A stretch of 22,828 nucleotides of DNA from Candidatus Abyssobacteria bacterium SURF_5 (GTDB lineage: Bacteria > Abyssobacteria > SURF-5). A model generated the notes under the pieces. That model had not been told where the DNA came from, did not search any database, and saw only the letters and a list, made by a program, of their open reading frames with translations. The stretch is taken from contig QZKU01000118.1 in NCBI GenBank assembly GCA_003598085.1, forward strand, positions 1 to 22,828. The letters are read 5' to 3'. Every line of letters starts with the position of its first letter. Position 1 is the stretch's first letter. Shown here piece after piece: positions 1-8,315 of this stretch. Both the position numbers and the translations under genes were made by a program.

Positions 1-135
1 TGTCCTCCTCTCTTTGATTTCCCTACAACTACAACCAAAGATTGGAGCACAAAGCTGGCCGCTTTGTCTACTTTTACAGAAATTAGCCTACACTACCATC
101 AAAAGAAGAAATGAGATTTATGATAATCGACCGGT

Positions 136-1095
136 TTACTTCTCTCTTTCTTTAGTCGCTTTTCGAATCCCAACCCTGACTTCTGGAAGCTCAATTGATT
201 TCTTAAGGAGGTCGATCTTCCTCTCCAGTTTCTTCTGAAGTTCATCGCTTTCTTTATTGATCATAGCTAGGAATCTTTGAAGATATTCTTCTTGAATGAC
301 ATCGATAGGAAAATCTCCCTCAAGTTCTTTTGACCTTATAGTTCTATGTAAAAGCAAGTGCTTCGTTGGTTTCAATTTGTATTGTTTTCCAGCTACGCGA
401 CATTCGTAGATAGATCCAGAAAATATCAGGAGAGGGTAGATCAAGGATAATCTGACTCTGTTTTGAGGACAAGACTTCTTAAATTCTTCCACAAAATATA
501 TCGTGGCCTTTACGAGGCTTTCAACTGAGGAATATAAATCATCATGGGACGTGATCCATTTTCCTTTGTCCTTCTTCAGTCTACAGAACTGTCTCGCTAT
601 CCACTGCGGATTAGCGCTGTGATGAAACGTGTCGAATCGCACGTGACTAGAGATTGGAGTTTTCCATTGAGACGTGGCATTTTCAAATACAACTTCAGGT
701 TGACCCGTGAACACAGCAGGGGCCATCCAATCTGGCACAGATTCTTTTTGGCTAAAAAAGACGACTGGGTATAAATTATTTTTGCATTCAGCAAGCAATT
801 CGGTAAATAGACAATGATTAAATTCTTCATTAAGTTCTCTCACGGACAAAGCCTTTATGTCTATCTCACGTGATTTTCCCGTATCTTGGTCTTGATACTG
901 TTCGTTTGGGGTGACTGAAAAACCGCACTTCTCGATAATAGGGCAAAGCCGCTGTTCAAGAAGATAACCAGACCTCTGTAATGCCTCCATTATTTCAGTG
1001 TTAGAAGGTTGCTCATTACATCCTCTCAGGTTTTTAACTCCATCAATAATACTGCTTTTCCTAGTGTTTTCTTTCATTTCAGACGCTTTCTCCAC
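136..1095 (-). CDS. PD-(D/E)XK nuclease-like hypothetical protein
   Basis: No named family was recognised. The N-terminal third shows the spacing of a restriction-endonuclease-like core: a helix with Glu47 (SGYLLEQRL), then REID with Asp79, then a strand ending in ECK (Glu103, Lys105). This E...D...ExK order is the PD-(D/E)XK signature, so DNA cleavage is a plausible but inferred role. The C-terminal part (about 180-319) has no motif I recognise and ends in a charged, probably coiled-coil helix (about 275-315). There is no signal peptide or membrane segment, so it should be cytoplasmic. The start given is GTG at 1095; an ATG six codons in (1077) is equally possible, and neither has a good ribosome binding site. 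The gene is strikingly AT-rich (60 sampled bases at 241-300 are about 32% GC, against about 57% at 2401-2460), which suggests recent transfer. It lies downstream of, and co-directional with, the type I restriction operon, separated by a decayed gene. Confidence 0.6.
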   Translation of the reverse strand: MEKASEMKENTRKSSIIDGVKNLRGCNEQPSNTEIMEALQRSGYLLEQRLCPIIEKCGFSVTPNEQYQDQDTGKSREIDIKALSVRELNEEFNHCLFTELLAECKNNLYPVVFFSQKESVPDWMAPAVFTGQPEVVFENATSQWKTPISSHVRFDTFHHSANPQWIARQFCRLKKDKGKWITSHDDLYSSVESLVKATIYFVEEFKKSCPQNRVRLSLIYPLLIFSGSIYECRVAGKQYKLKPTKHLLLHRTIRSKELEGDFPIDVIQEEYLQRFLAMINKESDELQKKLERKIDLLKKSIELPEVRVGIRKATKEREK

Positions 1096-1139
1096 CCGCT
1101 ATTCTCGCCTCTTTCTCCGAATGGAGCGGAATGGGCTCT

Positions 1140-1589
1140 TTAAACTTCGTTTAAAGCATGTGCGCATCTTTCTTCTGCCGGTACCATAGAAGACGCTGGC
1201 GCTTCTCGTTTAATGCTTCCATCCTCTTTCGAAAGCAATTTGGTGCAGTCCGTTATCTCTGTGATCAGGCGGGTGAGGCGGTGGGTCTTTTTCTGCCATT
1301 GTTTTTCGGTCAGCTTGGCGATGTGGCCGTCAAACAGTCAGTCGAGAAATTCCCTATACAAAAGCGAGCGTCCCCATCGGCCGCCCCTTTTTATTTGAAC
1401 CCGCTTTCCGCCCTTCAGGAGAAACCTTCCGTAATAATCTCTCCGGACTTTCTTCTGCCAGCCTCGCTCTTGATTGCGGAAGAAGATAGGACATGCTCCC
1501 GAAGAAGAGGGCAATGACACATTTTTATTCGCTCTCTGCTTTACTGCCTGATGTTTGCAGTGCAAGACCTGACCAAGACTTGACACCAA
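1140..1589 (-). pseudogene. Decayed gene with in-frame TGA, possibly mobile-element derived
   Basis: An open frame from about 1589 runs to a TGA at 1338-1340. The same frame then continues protein-like for another 65 codons to a TAA at 1140-1142. Across the stop the translation stays coherent: GRWGRSLLYREFLD, stop, LFDGHIAKLTEKQWQKK, then a basic, helix-rich tail. That continuity argues for one former protein broken by a single nonsense change. No family could be named. The basic, aromatic-rich composition and nearby repeat-like DNA make a transposase or similar remnant possible, but this is inference. The 5' part (about 1500-1589) looks like repeat DNA rather than coding sequence, so the original start is uncertain. 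Confidence 0.45.
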
Positions 1590-1604
1590 TTCTCTTCTGG
1601 GTTG

Positions 1605-2345
1605 TTATGCCGTGCGGTTCGCATCATCCTCCTTGTAATTGGCTGCGAGAGCGTCGTGGAGTGCACGAATGTTCTCGATTCCCTCGTTGCCGGCGAGGGT
1701 TTCCACGTTAAAGCCGAGGCAGATGTCGATGTCTTTCTTCGACATGTAGTTGCCGTGGATCAACAGCTCACGGATCTGGTCGATGGCATCGGGGTATTCG
1801 CGTTCTTCGGGGTCATGGCTCTGGAGCAGGAATTCGCGGTAGCAGTGTTCGATGACGCACCTGGAGTGGGTCTGGATTTCGTCCACCGCGCGGAGGACCT
1901 CGCTAATCTTGATATCAAGAGCGTCTTGCGTACTGAAAAAGATATTGCCGTTGGGGTGGGCGGCGTCGTTGCGGTCGGTCACAAGCTTGGCGTACGTACC
2001 GATCTTGCCGTTGTCGCAGGCGATGAGCTTAAGGAAGCGCAGGATGGTCTTTTCGTTGACGGTACTGAAGACGAAGGGCGAGGTGGCTTCAAGTAACGCC
2101 TTCTCGTCTCGCGCGAAACCAATCAGCCCTTTTTCGAAATCCTCAGGTCGTGTTTTCTTGATCTGCCAGATGTTGAAATAGACGAAGCTCATGGTGAGCA
2201 TGTGGTAGGCAAGGAACGCGAACTGGAACTTGCCGTGGGTGTAGTTGCTCTCGAAGGCGTCCCAGAGGAACTTGATGTATTCCTCCTCTTTGGGGCTCTT
2301 GAAGGAGAGCGGCAGGTAATTACCTAGGTCGGCGGCTTCTTCCAT
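1605..2345 (-). CDS. HEPN-motif protein, third gene of the type I R-M operon
   Basis: A 246-residue soluble, mainly helical protein with no family name I can give. The key observation is RNDAAH at residues 125-130, followed by PNG. It matches the R-x4-H signature of HEPN superfamily ribonucleases, including the preferred polar residue after the Arg. In that family the Arg and His form the RNase active site, usually in a dimer. The flanking sequence (about 20-65 and 95-170) reads as amphipathic helices, as a four-helix HEPN bundle would need. The ATG lies 3 bp after the hsdMS stop codon, and its Shine-Dalgarno-like GAGG is inside the end of hsdMS, so translation is probably coupled and the protein made with the methylase. 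By analogy with anticodon nucleases such as PrrC, which sit in type I loci, it may be a back-up RNA-cutting effector. A structural or regulatory role is also possible. Confidence 0.7.
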   Translation of the reverse strand: MEEAADLGNYLPLSFKSPKEEEYIKFLWDAFESNYTHGKFQFAFLAYHMLTMSFVYFNIWQIKKTRPEDFEKGLIGFARDEKALLEATSPFVFSTVNEKTILRFLKLIACDNGKIGTYAKLVTDRNDAAHPNGNIFFSTQDALDIKISEVLRAVDEIQTHSRCVIEHCYREFLLQSHDPEEREYPDAIDQIRELLIHGNYMSKKDIDICLGFNVETLAGNEGIENIRALHDALAANYKEDDANRTA

Positions 2346-2348
2346 TTC

Positions 2349-4865
2349 TCAATCCTCTGCCGGGGCCGGTTCATCTTCGCCCCAGACGCGGGCGAGGGTG
2401 GCCAGGATCTTTTTCTCAAAGCGCGAAATAAGTTCGCGGTTGGCGGCGACCAGCGCCTGTTCGGTTTCGATTTCGGCGACGATGGCTTGTTGGGTGGCGA
2501 GGGGCGGAAGAGGGATTTTATAGTTCTCCACAACTGCTCTTGGAACACGCTGCAATCCTCCGGTTCCCGTCATCTGCGGTGTAGCCCACGCCTGAAATGC
2601 TTGCGTTGCGACACACATAAAAACCCACTCCGGGAGGAGACCATCGGTAGGTCTCAGAACATAGAATTCACTTGAGCCGAAACCGATGCCATTGCGGAGC
2701 CCACGTGCTATGCCGGCCTTTCCGTTTTCAAAACAAGGCGTCACCTTCGCCAGAAGGACATCGCCGTCTTTGAAGTAGGTGTAGCTCGTGGTCACCTCGT
2801 CTAATTGCTTCGTTTCCCTTGGTTCGAAGAACATCTCATGCTCGCCGATGTCTGACATAGGGACGAATGACACGACTGTTGAACCTTCAAGGTCAGCAAC
2901 CTCGGACTTGCGGGGATTCACAATGCAAGCCTCGCCAAGCTCCACCATCGGCCAGTCGGGGTGGATCGGAATGTGGGGGCGGTAGTTGTCTAGGACGGCG
3001 CGGGCGCCGTCAATGACTTTCTGGTAGCCCTCGATCTCCGCCACGATCTCCATCTGTGCCTCCAGCGGTGGCAGGGGAATGGTGATTTCACTGAATTCGA
3101 GACTAATGCCTCCAATGATGCCTTTGATGTACGGCCTGAGTTTGTCTTGAAAGGCACTGGCCCGGACCGCGCAATAAAGGTAGTAGGGATGGATGGATTG
3201 CTTCGCCCGAAGAATGAAGACGTGCTCATTCACGGCAGATGGCATATCATGGGTAAAGAAACCGGTCTTTCCGGTGGTCGCACCATCTTTTACGATGAGC
3301 ACATCGCCTCTTTGAAGAATGCCCTTTTTCATTCCTCGAAAATGATCTTTAGAGATGTACTTCATCTTGTTTAAACGGATGCTTCCTTTTTCGTCAATCT
3401 GTTCCCCACCAATGCTCGGGATGCCTGAGTCAATAGCACCGCCTTTCTGACGCGAGCCGCTTTCAATTACGGCAACCGCCCCAAGTGGAACCATCGGAAA
3501 GTGCGCGGTATCAGCACCATTCTCCCGATACCGTTCTCCGCTGAGGTTGTAGTCGCCATTTGCTGTGACCTTTTCTTTCGGCACGATCAGACCGCAGCTG
3601 ATCTGGACCTCTGCGGTGGGTTTGCGGCTACGGAGGGCCTGGAGACAGGCGACGAGTTCGGCCTGGACCTGCGGGATGTCATTCTTTTCGATGGCGCGGC
3701 GCTGGGCGCCGAGACCGAAGCCATCATTCTCGATCTTGAAGAAGGCGATGGTGTCGCTCTGCCGAGCGAGAGACTTGTCGAGGATGAGGATGGAGGTCTT
3801 CACCCCGGAATAGGGATTGAACACGCCCGCCGGCAGGGAGACGACGGCGACGAGGTAGTTTTCGACGAGCATCTTACGCAGTTCTTTGTAGGCGGTCTGG
3901 CTCTGGAAGATGATGCCCTCGGGTACGATAATGCCGGCGCGGCCGGTAGGGGTAAGGTGCTCCGCCATGTAGTCAACGAACAGGACTTCACTGCGCTTGG
4001 CCCGGATGGAGAAGCGGCGGTGAGGTTTGATGCCGCCTTTCGGCGACATGAAGGGCGGATTGGCGAGGATGACGTCGGCAACCTCGTTCCAGCGCTCCTC
4101 GGAAGTGAGGGTGTCGTATTCGTAGATATGCGGATCAGTGAAACCGTGGAGGTAGAGGTTCACCAGGGAGAGGCGCACCATGTCGGGCGAAATGTCGTAA
4201 CCTTTTATGTTATTGGCGAGGCGGCCGCGATCGTCGGGCGTGAGCTTGCTGTGGCCCTTGTCGTCGGTGTTGGCGCCGAGGATGTGCTTGTAGGCGGATA
4301 TGAGAAATCCGGCGGTGCCGCAGGCAGGGTCGAGAATGACCTCGCCCTTCTGCGGGGCCACGACCTCGACTATGAAGTCAATGATGTGGCGCGGCGTGCG
4401 AAACTGGCCGGCGTCGCCCTGTGAGCCGAGCACCGAAAGCAGATATTCAAAGGCGTCGCCCAAGCGCTCGGAGTGGTCGTACTCGAACTCGTCGATGATC
4501 TTTAGAAACGCCCTGAGCGTCTCGGGGTCGCGGTACGGCAGGTAGGCGTTTTTGAAGATGTCCCGGAAGAGCGGCGGGATGCCGGGATTCTCGGGCATCT
4601 TGGTAATGCCTTCGGCATAGAGGCCAAGCATCGTGTGGCCGCCAAGGCCGGGACTCATCAGCTTCGCCCAGCCGTAGCGGGCGAACTCGCCGGTGAAGAA
4701 CTTCCGCTTACCGCCTAGTTCCTCGGACTCGGCATCCATATCATCCATAAACTTGTAGATCAGCGCGATGGTGATCTGCTCGACCTGGGACTTCGGATCG
4801 GGAAGCTTTCCGACGAGGATGTCGCGGGCGGTGTCGATGCGGCGTTTGGTGTCGTTGTCGAGCAT
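2349..4865 (-). CDS. hsdM: Type I restriction-modification fused methylase-specificity protein (HsdM-HsdS)
   Basis: A single 838-residue chain carries both modification functions of a type I system. Residues 1-430 are HsdM: an N-terminal helical domain, the AdoMet-binding motif DPACGTAGF (179-187), then the catalytic NPPF (269-272) of an N6-adenine methyltransferase. Residues about 455-835 are a complete HsdS. It has a first target recognition domain (to about 600), a conserved helical spacer beginning PLPPLEAQMEIVAEIE, a second recognition domain (about 638-790), and a second spacer helix beginning PLPPLATQQAIVAEIE. Two recognition domains imply a bipartite DNA target. HsdM and HsdS are usually separate proteins; here no stop or frameshift separates them. 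The ATG has AAGGGG five bases upstream, inside the end of hsdR 10 bp away. The protein should methylate host DNA and, with HsdR, form the restriction complex. Confidence 0.93.
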   Translation of the reverse strand: MLDNDTKRRIDTARDILVGKLPDPKSQVEQITIALIYKFMDDMDAESEELGGKRKFFTGEFARYGWAKLMSPGLGGHTMLGLYAEGITKMPENPGIPPLFRDIFKNAYLPYRDPETLRAFLKIIDEFEYDHSERLGDAFEYLLSVLGSQGDAGQFRTPRHIIDFIVEVVAPQKGEVILDPACGTAGFLISAYKHILGANTDDKGHSKLTPDDRGRLANNIKGYDISPDMVRLSLVNLYLHGFTDPHIYEYDTLTSEERWNEVADVILANPPFMSPKGGIKPHRRFSIRAKRSEVLFVDYMAEHLTPTGRAGIIVPEGIIFQSQTAYKELRKMLVENYLVAVVSLPAGVFNPYSGVKTSILILDKSLARQSDTIAFFKIENDGFGLGAQRRAIEKNDIPQVQAELVACLQALRSRKPTAEVQISCGLIVPKEKVTANGDYNLSGERYRENGADTAHFPMVPLGAVAVIESGSRQKGGAIDSGIPSIGGEQIDEKGSIRLNKMKYISKDHFRGMKKGILQRGDVLIVKDGATTGKTGFFTHDMPSAVNEHVFILRAKQSIHPYYLYCAVRASAFQDKLRPYIKGIIGGISLEFSEITIPLPPLEAQMEIVAEIEGYQKVIDGARAVLDNYRPHIPIHPDWPMVELGEACIVNPRKSEVADLEGSTVVSFVPMSDIGEHEMFFEPRETKQLDEVTTSYTYFKDGDVLLAKVTPCFENGKAGIARGLRNGIGFGSSEFYVLRPTDGLLPEWVFMCVATQAFQAWATPQMTGTGGLQRVPRAVVENYKIPLPPLATQQAIVAEIETEQALVAANRELISRFEKKILATLARVWGEDEPAPAED

Positions 4866-4875
4866 GAGATCCCCT

Positions 4876-7416
4876 TCAAGCGGCGAACTGGTTCAAAGAG
4901 ACGTAGTCCTTGATGTATTCAGGGACGAGCGTGCGGTACTTCTTCGGCACGGCTCGGAAGTCCCGTGTCGAGAACACGGGGTTGGTCGCAAGATCAGTGA
5001 ACTGGCGGGTGTCGATGATGTCCCTCACGCGCCCGCTGGTGACGTAAGCCTTGAAGTAGTTCTTGATGGCCGGGATGGCGGTAGCTTCTTCGGGCTTGTA
5101 GTCGGCGACGAACTTGGCGAATTCTTCCTCCAGCAGCTCGTCTTTGGATTTGAAACGCGGAATGAGGCCGAAGATCTTTTCCAGAATCTCACGCAGTGTT
5201 ATGCGGCGGTCCACGGCAGCAGCTTTGCGCAGCTTGTCGAGGGTGTAGTACTCCTCTGGCTTGTCGAAGACCTCGCGGTTCACGTAGTCTATCACGCGAT
5301 CCCACTGTCCGGCCTCGACGGCAGAAGCGACGGTTTCATCGGCGCGGATTGTGTCTTCGAACTTCTCGAAGAACATGCGGTCGATCTTCATTCCCTCGAA
5401 GCCGATAGTCTCTTCGTTGATCATGGAGAGGATGTCGGCGCCCAAGTATTGGTAAGTGCCGCCCACGACCACCGGGCCTTTGCCTCCTCCCTCGCCGGGG
5501 CCCATTCCTTTCGGCCGAGGGAGTTTCAGTACTTCGTCGTAGTTGAACTTCTCCTCGAAGTATTCGCAGTTGGCAAAAAAGTCAAAGAGCTTGAAGGTTT
5601 TCTTCAACGGTTTCTGCACAACGTCCCTGAGGCTGTCATCGAGGAGTTGGTCCAGAAAGTTGTGTGTACGCGTGCCGCGTCCCTTGATCTGGATGAAGTC
5701 TGTGGGTGAAAAGATCGGACGGAAGAGACCGAGGTTCAGGATGTCGGTGCAGTCGTAGCCGGTTGTCATCATGCCGACCGTTACGCAAACCCGGGCTTTG
5801 CTGGTTTTGTAGGCAGGCAAGAAGTTACACGAGCCGAGCAGGTTGTTGTTGCTGAAGTTAACGGTGAATTGTTGGGCATCGGGTATCTGTGAGGTCACCT
5901 GCACGGCGAAGTCAGACTGGTATTTGCCGGGAAACATGCGGTCGGCCATCTCGTTGAGAACCTTTGTCAGTTTGGTAGCGTGGGGCTGGCTGACGGCAAA
6001 GATGATCGACTTGCCGATTTCGCCGCTGACCGGGTCGCGCAGGGCGTTCTCAAGAAACGTCTTGCAGAACAGTTGGTTGGTGGCGTCCGAAAAGAAGCGC
6101 TTTTCGAATTCGCGTTGCTTGAAGGCCTGCTGTTGATCCTCGCCGGTATCGTCCGCGAACGAAACGATGAAGCCCTCTTCTGAAAGAAGTTCGGTTGTGA
6201 TCTCGCTACGGGCGTCCACCACCGTGGGACTGATGAGGTAGCCCTCCTTCACGCCGTCCAGCAAAGAATAGCGGAAGGTGGGTTGGCTGTTCTCGCAGCC
6301 GAAGGTGCGGTAGGTGTCCAGCAGCAAGCGACGCTCGGCCTCGCGCGGGTCGCGGGTGCCCGGATTCGAACTGTCGAATCTGCGGAGGTAGTCGCGTGGA
6401 GTGGCGGTGAGGCCCAGCTTGTAGCCGATGAAGTAGTCGAAGACGGCTCGGGCATTGCCACCGATGGAGCGGTGCGCTTCGTCGGAGATAACGAGATCAA
6501 AGTCAGTCGGCGAGAAAAGCCGTTGGTACTTGTTGTTGAATAGCAGTGACTGCACCGTTGTAACCACAATCTCCGCCCGCTGCCAGTCGTCTCGATTCTC
6601 CTTGTAGATCACCGCCTTGAAATCGGCGGACACCAGCGCGATAAAGGCTTTCCGGGCCTGTTCCTCCAGTTCGAGCCGATCCACCAGGAAGAGGACGCGC
6701 CGTACGTTGCCGGAACGGAGGAAGAGCTTGATTACGGCAGCGGCAGTCAGGGTCTTTCCGGTGCCGGTGGCCATTTCGAACAGGAAGCGGTCCTTGCCTT
6801 CGCCTATTGCGGCCTGAAGGCGATGGATGGCCTTGAGCTGATAGGGCCGGAGAAAGCGAAGTTTGTTGGCCTGGATGTAGCCGGGCCGCTCCGCTTCAAT
6901 CCGCCACCCTGCCTCGGATCGGTAGTTCGGGCGCTGGGTGAGAACGATGTAATCGTCGCCCACTTGCTCCTCCACCAGACGCTGTGGGTTGGGCGTGATC
7001 TTCTGGTAGCCGACGACCGAGTCGGGTGTCGGAAACGAAGTGATGATGTAAGGGTTGCCGCGTTCGAGATCCCAGAAGTAGTGCAGATTGCCGTTGGAGA
7101 GGATGACGAAGCGGCAGTTCTGTGAGCGGGCGTACTTGCGGGCCTGCTCCTTGCCGATCAGCGGATCCTTTTCCTCGGACTTGGCCTCCAGGACGATGAG
7201 CGGGAAGCTTTTGGCGTCGAGCAGCAGGAAGTCGATGAAGCCTTTTTTGGTTTTCTCGAAATTGTTCCCAAGGGCGTCCAGATCGATTGATTTGATGGCG
7301 ACGCCCGGTTCGAGGCGCACGTTGGGGGGCTTGTTCCCCTCCGCAAAGAAACGCCAGCCAGCCGCTTCAAGCAGCTTGTTGATCTTGATTCGAGCTGTGG
7401 CTTCTTTCTTGGGCAC
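4876..7416 (-). CDS. hsdR: Type I restriction enzyme R subunit (HsdR)
   Basis: This is the ATP-dependent translocase and nuclease subunit of the type I system. Its order is the expected one: an N-terminal nuclease domain with Asp62 and the pair Glu77-x-Lys79 (VLEAKS), then a superfamily 2 helicase motor. The motor has Walker A ATGTGKT (216-222), DEAH (312-315), motif III-like TATP (about 337-340) and motif VI QIKGRGTR (576-583). The C-terminal 200 residues form a helical domain of the EcoEI HsdR C-terminal type. At 846 residues it is near the length of EcoEI-like (type IB) subunits. The start is GTG at 7416, preceded directly and in frame by ATG-TAA; no ATG in the first part of the protein is a better choice, and the ribosome binding site is weak. 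It is the first gene of the hsdR-hsdMS-HEPN operon. Confidence 0.95.
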   Translation of the reverse strand: MPKKEATARIKINKLLEAAGWRFFAEGNKPPNVRLEPGVAIKSIDLDALGNNFEKTKKGFIDFLLLDAKSFPLIVLEAKSEEKDPLIGKEQARKYARSQNCRFVILSNGNLHYFWDLERGNPYIITSFPTPDSVVGYQKITPNPQRLVEEQVGDDYIVLTQRPNYRSEAGWRIEAERPGYIQANKLRFLRPYQLKAIHRLQAAIGEGKDRFLFEMATGTGKTLTAAAVIKLFLRSGNVRRVLFLVDRLELEEQARKAFIALVSADFKAVIYKENRDDWQRAEIVVTTVQSLLFNNKYQRLFSPTDFDLVISDEAHRSIGGNARAVFDYFIGYKLGLTATPRDYLRRFDSSNPGTRDPREAERRLLLDTYRTFGCENSQPTFRYSLLDGVKEGYLISPTVVDARSEITTELLSEEGFIVSFADDTGEDQQQAFKQREFEKRFFSDATNQLFCKTFLENALRDPVSGEIGKSIIFAVSQPHATKLTKVLNEMADRMFPGKYQSDFAVQVTSQIPDAQQFTVNFSNNNLLGSCNFLPAYKTSKARVCVTVGMMTTGYDCTDILNLGLFRPIFSPTDFIQIKGRGTRTHNFLDQLLDDSLRDVVQKPLKKTFKLFDFFANCEYFEEKFNYDEVLKLPRPKGMGPGEGGGKGPVVVGGTYQYLGADILSMINEETIGFEGMKIDRMFFEKFEDTIRADETVASAVEAGQWDRVIDYVNREVFDKPEEYYTLDKLRKAAAVDRRITLREILEKIFGLIPRFKSKDELLEEEFAKFVADYKPEEATAIPAIKNYFKAYVTSGRVRDIIDTRQFTDLATNPVFSTRDFRAVPKKYRTLVPEYIKDYVSLNQFAA

Positions 7417-8039
7417 TTACATTTCTCGCTCAGCGATGGTGGTCAGGTGAAGAAGGGGTCGGGCCTACACTTTTGACGAGTCGCCTGCTCTCTCCAGCGA
7501 ATCCAAGCAGTGGACAGCATAAGACTCTGATAATCGGGGACAGCCATTTTGCTGCTTCCTTATCATTTTCCGGTAGGTCGCCCAGTGCGGCAACATCATA
7601 CCACTGAGTGTGAAGAAAATCAATCGGAATGCAGACCACAGGTGACAGTCCACGGTCCACAGGGAATCAAACAAAAAGGCGGAACGAGAAGGATAGTCGG
7701 GAGGGAGGAGTCGGGAGACTGGGGTGAAAATGGGTTCAAGGTCCAATGTTCAAGGTCCAAAGTCGAAAGAAGCTACCTCTGTTTGCTCTGTTTGCTCTGT
7801 TTGCTCCTGTGGATCCTTTCTTGGCGTGTCGGCGTTCAAAGAATTTCTTTGTGCCTTTGTGTCTTGGTGGTTAGATTTCGTCTTTTCTCCGTGCTCCTCA
7901 GTGGCCTCCGTGGTGAATGAACGGTTTCAGGTTTCAAGTTCCAGGTTCCAAGTTGAGCCGAAGCGGCGAGAGCAAGGGAAAATCGAAAGTCGACAACAGA
8001 GAGTAGGAGAAGGTTTCTTCAAGACGCCTGCTCAAATTC
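7417..8039. repeat. Gene-free repeat debris between hsdR and higA
   Basis: About 620 bp without a credible gene; short open frames here are translations of repeats. It contains GGGGTCGGGCCTACAC (starting 7455) and ATCGGGGACAGCCATTTTG (7533-7551), which resemble from memory end sequences seen near REP-associated transposases. It also holds 'ggttcaaggtccaa'-type phrases (7733-7762 and 7923-7954), a 9-bp tandem repeat, and a phrase block at about 7833-7920 (tttgtgcctttgtgtcttgg, ctccgtgctcctcagtgg) of a type scattered through many environmental genomes. No convincing promoter for hsdR was identified in it. Confidence 0.6.
7777..7803. repeat. Tandem repeat, three exact copies of CTCTGTTTG
   Basis: Three perfect head-to-tail 9-bp units are followed by the related CTCCTGTG. 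The phrase CTCTGTTTGCTCCTGTG also occurs at about 9111-9127, so the unit belongs to the dispersed repeats on both sides of the toxin-antitoxin pair. Confidence 0.9.
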
Positions 8040-8315
8040 CTATGCAATTTTCACTTCGAGTTTCTTTCCTAATGCAGAGGCTGTCTTTTTCAGCGTGGAC
8101 AGCTTCACATCTTCCGCATGGTTTTCAATCCGGGAAATTGCGGTTTTCTTGGTCCCGATCCTGCGAGCCAGTTCCTCCTGGGTCAAGCCCGCCGAGACGC
8201 GAGCCTCGCGAAGGATCACGCCAATTTTGAATTGTTCGTACCCCTCTTCGTAACCTTGGGCAAATTCTTTCTCTTTCTTTTTTCTTTTCTTGACGTATTT
8301 ATTGAGATCGCTCAT
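8040..8315 (-). CDS. higA: HigA-type antitoxin, XRE-family helix-turn-helix protein
   Basis: A 91-residue protein with a basic N-terminal stretch (KKRKKKEKE, about residues 9-17) and a XRE/Cro helix-turn-helix at about residues 33-88. The recognition region reads GLTQEELARRIGTKKTAIS, followed by RIENHAEDVKLSTL. Such proteins neutralise the partner toxin by direct binding and repress their own promoter. Its ATG overlaps the toxin stop codon by 4 bp (ATGA), so the two are translationally coupled in toxin-first order, which is typical of higBA loci and the reverse of most toxin-antitoxin operons. It is inferred to bind the inverted repeat upstream of the toxin gene. The symbol rests on family and gene order, not on a database match. 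Confidence 0.88.
   Translation of the reverse strand: MSDLNKYVKKRKKKEKEFAQGYEEGYEQFKIGVILREARVSAGLTQEELARRIGTKKTAISRIENHAEDVKLSTLKKTASALGKKLEVKIA

Noticed and set aside
1338-1340. TGA read as selenocysteine
   Set aside because: No selenoprotein family is recognised and no selenocysteine insertion hairpin was identified; a nonsense change in a pseudogene is simpler.
3501-4424. 307-codon plus-strand open frame
   Set aside because: It lies antisense to the methylase half of hsdMS, where motifs DPACGTAGF and NPPF are intact. Its sequence is low in complexity (Glu/Gly/Val/Asp-rich) and has no domain.
4768-5709. 313-codon plus-strand open frame
   Set aside because: Antisense to the C-terminal part of hsdR, with no recognisable motif or ribosome binding site.
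7430-8230. Short open frames on both strands upstream of hsdR and over higA
   Set aside because: They translate repeat phrases (for example runs of VCSVCSVCS from the 9-bp tandem repeat) and show no domain.
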